DNA from: Candidatus Woesearchaeota archaeon
GTDB lineage: Archaea > Nanobdellota > Nanobdellia > Woesearchaeales > GW2011-AR4
Assembly (NCBI GenBank): GCA_016185875.1
Contig: JACPMS010000025.1
Coordinates: 1-15,195 of the forward strand
DNA length: 15,195 nucleotides
Direction: 5' to 3'
The notes under the pieces are model-generated. The model was not told the origin of the DNA. It saw only the letters and a list, made by a program, of their open reading frames with translations, and did no database searches. The translations under genes were made by a program, and so were the position numbers. Below are positions 12,924 to 15,195 of this stretch, in pieces; the stretch's first letter is position 1, and each line of letters begins with the position of its first letter.

Positions 12924-13474
12924 GAGAACAGGCTCCTTGCAATCTTCAGCCTGTAAGACACATTCACAGGCTCGCTGAATTTATCAATCAGGGTTGTCTT
13001 GCCAAAATACTGCATGAGCTCCCACTGCGAAATTCCAAGCACCTCTGATGCCCTTGCTATGGATATGCCGTGCTCGCACAGCTTGCAGCCCTTTTTTATC
13101 TGCGCTTGGTTAATGACTTCATGTATGTACAGCCTCAGTCTTTCGTCCATTGTCCTTACAAAATTGAATATGCTTTTTATTGATTTCCTGAACTCTTCGT
13201 CATCGTTGTTTCTTAAATTTGAAATGCCTGAGCTCAGCATGCTTAAAACCTTGCTGTAATCCAAATCCATTTGTTTTCTCTCAATTATTTTTGACAGCGC
13301 ATAAATCAGAATAGCGACAGAAATAGAGTCTTCATCCTGAAAAACGCTTGCATTATGAATAACATGATTGCTTAACTCCTTTATTTCCGCAATGTCGCTT
13401 TCTTCCTTGACTTTCAGAATTTCAACAAGTTCTGTCAACACAGCAATTATGTCCCTCTTTATTATGTCGTGCAT
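12920..13474 (-). CDS. HTH-like partner of the PIN protein
   Basis: 184 residues. The first ~125 residues are helical with acidic patches and no motif I know. A CKLC pair (Cys130, Cys133) follows, then a helix-turn-helix-like stretch at ~136-158 (GISIARASEVLGISQWELMQ). The end is basic (YRLKIARSLF). It could be a DNA-binding antitoxin or regulator, by analogy with HTH/PIN pairs. The TATA box at 13496-13503 is ~25 nt before ATG 13474, so the start is probably leaderless. The stop overlaps the PIN ATG as ATGA. No family assignment is claimed. Confidence 0.7.
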   Translation of the reverse strand: MHDIIKRDIIAVLTELVEILKVKEESDIAEIKELSNHVIHNASVFQDEDSISVAILIYALSKIIERKQMDLDYSKVLSMLSSGISNLRNNDDEEFRKSIKSIFNFVRTMDERLRLYIHEVINQAQIKKGCKLCEHGISIARASEVLGISQWELMQYFGKTTLIDKFSEPVNVSYRLKIARSLFS

Positions 13475-13495
13475 AAGAATTTTTGATTTAATAAT

Positions 13496-13503
13496 TATAT
13501 AAA
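13496..13503 (-). promoter_or_regulatory. TATA box of the HTH-PIN module
   Basis: TTTATATA on the - strand, centred 25.5 nt before ATG 13474; leaderless spacing. It probably drives the HTH, PIN and CorA-like genes. Confidence 0.6.
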
Positions 13504-13552
13504 GGTTCTGATTTTTAATTTTGTTTTTTTGGATTTATTTTGATTATTGTTA

Positions 13553-13599
13553 GTGCTCGGCTCGCTGTCTTTACACATCGCTCGCCTCGCCTATTCATT
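13553..13599 (-). repeat. Repeated 3' hairpin element with tandem G-A pairs, copy 2
   Basis: Starts 13599 with the same 16 nt as copy 1 (AATGAATAGGCGAGGC) and ends with the same GCCGAGCAC. On the - strand GC 13590-13589, GGC 13586-13584 and GC 13581-13580 pair with GC 13556-13555, GCC 13561-13559 and GC 13565-13564. Between these blocks GA faces GA twice. A GA bulge (13579-13578), TGT/ACA and a GTAAAG loop complete it. It supplies the RNase HII stop (TGA 13597-13595), lies in the sense direction of that gene and has no T-tract after it. Confidence 0.7.
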
Positions 13600-14479
13600 G
13601 CACTTTAGCAGAACTACCCAACAACTTCATGACATTCTTTTTTGCTTCTTCTTTGCCTTGGACAAGAAGCCTGCCATTCTTGTAAAGAATGACTGTTACA
13701 GGCCCTTTCATAACAGCTAATTCGTGCTCTGATTTCGGCTTTTCAAAATGATATCCGAAATCCTCAAGCTTTTTCAAGTCTTCCAGAGTGTGGCTCTTGT
13801 GCTTTTGCTCTTCCTTCAGGAATTGCGTAAAGTCAGTCAGGCTTTTCTGGAATTTTTTATTCATCAATTCCTGATAAGGAAACCAGCTTTTTCTGAACAG
13901 TTCTGGATAGTTTTCAAAATTGCTCTTCAAAAAATCAACTGTTTTTGGGTCTGACATGTAGCCAGAGCCGAAGTCAATGCCGATTTGTTTTTTGAGTTTT
14001 TCTATTTCTCTATCGCCTGTCACTTTTGCAATTATTGAGGCTGCTGCAACCAATGGGTAACGCTCTGCATTGTGCTCTAATTGCAATTCGATTTTTTTAT
14101 TTTTTAGTAATTTTTTCAGATGGTTTTTATAAGAAGAGATATTATTGCTTGGACAATCAATTATGGCTTTTTCAGGGTTGAACTCATTCAGTATTTCAGC
14201 TTGCTTGTGTGCTTCGAGCTTGTTTAGATTTAATCCATCATGGCCGTGAACTGCTTTGTCAATCTCATCGGGTTGTATAATGATTACTTTGTAATGCCTT
14301 AACACAGATAGGAGTTTTGGGTATAATTCTTCTCGTTCTTCCCTGGTAAGCAATTTTGAGTCCTTTGGTTTAAGTTTGATTAACTTTAACATATTTTTTT
14401 CGTCAATTAAGGCACCGCACATTACCATACAACCTAAAACTGGCCCACGACGACTTTCATCAATACCGCAGATTAGCAT
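13595..14479 (-). CDS. rnhB: Ribonuclease HII with C-terminal TBP-like domain
   Basis: 294 residues; typical archaeal RNase HII is ~210-230. It cuts RNA in RNA-DNA hybrids and at single ribonucleotides. Catalytic residues: Asp7-Glu8 (GIDESRRGPVLG), Asp108 (AIIDCPS) and Asp156 (VTGDREI), plus ERYPLVAAASIIAKV. The GRG/GKG loop that senses the 2'-OH reads RRG, an unusual Gly-to-Arg change. After a charged linker (~215-245), residues ~248-285 (ELAVMKGPVTVILYKNGRLL, then VQGKEEAKKNVMKLL) resemble the TBP-like substrate domain found at the N-terminus of RNase HIII. The start has AGGTGA 4 nt upstream and a TATA box at 14516-14523. Confidence 0.9.
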   Translation of the reverse strand: MLICGIDESRRGPVLGCMVMCGALIDEKNMLKLIKLKPKDSKLLTREEREELYPKLLSVLRHYKVIIIQPDEIDKAVHGHDGLNLNKLEAHKQAEILNEFNPEKAIIDCPSNNISSYKNHLKKLLKNKKIELQLEHNAERYPLVAAASIIAKVTGDREIEKLKKQIGIDFGSGYMSDPKTVDFLKSNFENYPELFRKSWFPYQELMNKKFQKSLTDFTQFLKEEQKHKSHTLEDLKKLEDFGYHFEKPKSEHELAVMKGPVTVILYKNGRLLVQGKEEAKKNVMKLLGSSAKVQ

Positions 14480-14483
14480 TTAT

Positions 14484-14523
14484 TCACCTTTTTAGATTTA
14501 AAGAATAAGCGTCAATTTATAAA
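14484..14523 (-). promoter_or_regulatory. Promoter and ribosome site of rnhB
   Basis: TTTATAAA (14523-14516) is ~40 nt before ATG 14479, giving a ~15-nt leader that contains AGGTGA (14489-14484), a good match to the archaeal anti-Shine-Dalgarno. This is a leadered gene, unlike several neighbours. Confidence 0.55.
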
Positions 14524-14683
14524 AATGTTGTGGAAAATAGTAGCGGATTTTATCTAATCTTTCAAGTGAAGATACTTAATTGAACCAAATTCCTTTATTT
14601 TTAAATCACCTCAAACATTGTTTCAACTACCAAATTATGATTTCTAGTTTCTAATATAGTTTCTAATATATAGTTTGGTATAG

Positions 14684-14763
14684 CACTGGACACTGGACAT
14701 TTTCATGTGAAATATTTAAACTAAAATCATTTACGCAGTTTCAACTAAATAAAGCTCGGTGAT
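14684..14763 (+). promoter_or_regulatory. Promoter with CACTGGA repeat and ribosome site of the endonuclease gene
   Basis: CACTGGA occurs twice in tandem (14684-14690, 14691-14697), followed by ACAT. The TATA box TATTTAAA is at 14713-14720. A leader of ~25 nt ends in GGTGAT (14758-14763), a Shine-Dalgarno 5 nt before ATG 14769. The upstream half (14524-14683) has no gene; it holds a 12-nt direct repeat of AGTTTCTAAT (14646, 14658). Confidence 0.55.
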
Positions 14764-14768
14764 TTGAA

Positions 14769-15195
14769 ATGGAATTTGATTTATCTGATATTAAGTTCAG
14801 TAAACCTGATATATCCAAAGGTCTGATTTTGCCTAAAGTTACTTCTTACAAGCTTGCATACTTATGCGGAATATTGACAGGGGATGGCAGCATATTTGAG
14901 AGAAAAGATAAGAAAGATTATGGGCTTAAATGTGTAGGGAACCCTAAAGATGAGCAAGAACTTTACTACGAGGTTGTTGGTCCATATTTCAAGGAAGTTT
15001 TTGGATTTATTCCAAATATTAGGTTACAAGACACCAACACAACTTTTGGATTTGTGGTTTTATCTAAAGGTTTGCTTCATTTTTTAACAGATAAAGTTGG
15101 TTTGGTTAAAGGAAGAAAAGATGAAAGGCTTGGCATTCCTAAAATTTTCAAAAAAGATAAAGAGTTGATTAGACATTTTATCAGAGGCTTATTTG
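14769..15195 (+). CDS. LAGLIDADG homing endonuclease, free-standing (3' partial)
   Basis: 142 codons are visible before the window ends. LAYLCGILTGDGSIF (residues 29-43) is a LAGLIDADG helix with catalytic Asp39. Later, YYEVVGPYFKEVFGFIPNI, FGFVVLSKGLLHFLTDKVGL and KGRKDERLGIPKIF are typical of the DNA-binding fold. RHFIRGLF at the window edge begins the second LAGLIDADG motif. No intein splicing residues or host gene flank it, so it is free-standing. Such enzymes cut DNA at a specific site and copy themselves in; some become regulators. It has its own promoter and a strong Shine-Dalgarno, unlike intron-encoded copies. Confidence 0.85.
   Translation, partial: MEFDLSDIKFSKPDISKGLILPKVTSYKLAYLCGILTGDGSIFERKDKKDYGLKCVGNPKDEQELYYEVVGPYFKEVFGFIPNIRLQDTNTTFGFVVLSKGLLHFLTDKVGLVKGRKDERLGIPKIFKKDKELIRHFIRGLF

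Noticed and set aside
14644..14697. CRISPR-like or attachment-site repeats
   Set aside because: There are only two short copies of each unit (12-nt and 7-nt periods), with no spacer pattern and no paired site elsewhere.

Overview
This AT-rich, gene-dense window most likely comes from a DPANN-type archaeon, in the Woesearchaeota/Pacearchaeota range. That placement is an inference. It rests on a HerA ATPase with a HAS-barrel, archaeal GatCAB and RNase HII proteins, AbrB/PIN toxin-antitoxin genes, and promoters built from a TATA box about 26 nt before a leaderless ATG. Many genes are joined by 4-nt ATGA overlaps. No tRNA, rRNA or CRISPR array was seen.

Left part (1-6543, mostly + strand). The window opens inside a bacterial-type aspartyl-tRNA synthetase whose C-terminus runs in frame into a YbaK-type tRNA-editing domain. 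This overlaps an inosine/xanthosine triphosphatase gene. A coiled-coil gene and a divergent GNAT gene follow. Next is an unusual GatCAB operon in the order gatC - half-size MFS membrane protein - gatA - GNAT - gatB. gatA has lost its C-terminal frame. A 20-codon piece with a gatB-like start lies between gatA and the GNAT gene, as if the GNAT gene had arrived at the old gatA/gatB junction. AspRS and GatCAB could work together in making Asn-tRNA by transamidation.

Middle part (6544-9392). A VapBC-like pair reads leftward; its AbrB antitoxin carries a fresh 105-bp in-frame internal duplication. Beside it is an Mre11/SbcD-like nuclease gene broken by a deletion that removed the GNHD-type motif. 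Then come a small unknown gene that may have lost one base near its start, a gene-poor stretch with several inverted repeats, and another small unknown gene.

Right part (9393-15195, mostly - strand). Reading leftward: RNase HII with an extra C-terminal TBP-like domain, a two-gene module (HTH-like protein plus PIN protein), a CorA-like channel with an altered signature, a 32-residue single-span membrane peptide and HerA. The PIN gene is cut short by a 38-bp tandem duplication. At the right edge a free-standing LAGLIDADG endonuclease gene begins on the + strand.

Three things stand out. (1) A repeated 3' element with fixed ends and different interiors follows the ITPase and RNase HII genes; it can fold into a hairpin holding tandem G-A/A-G pairs. 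(2) Small duplications and deletions have altered five genes in 15 kb. (3) Small coupled genes are wedged into the gat operon.
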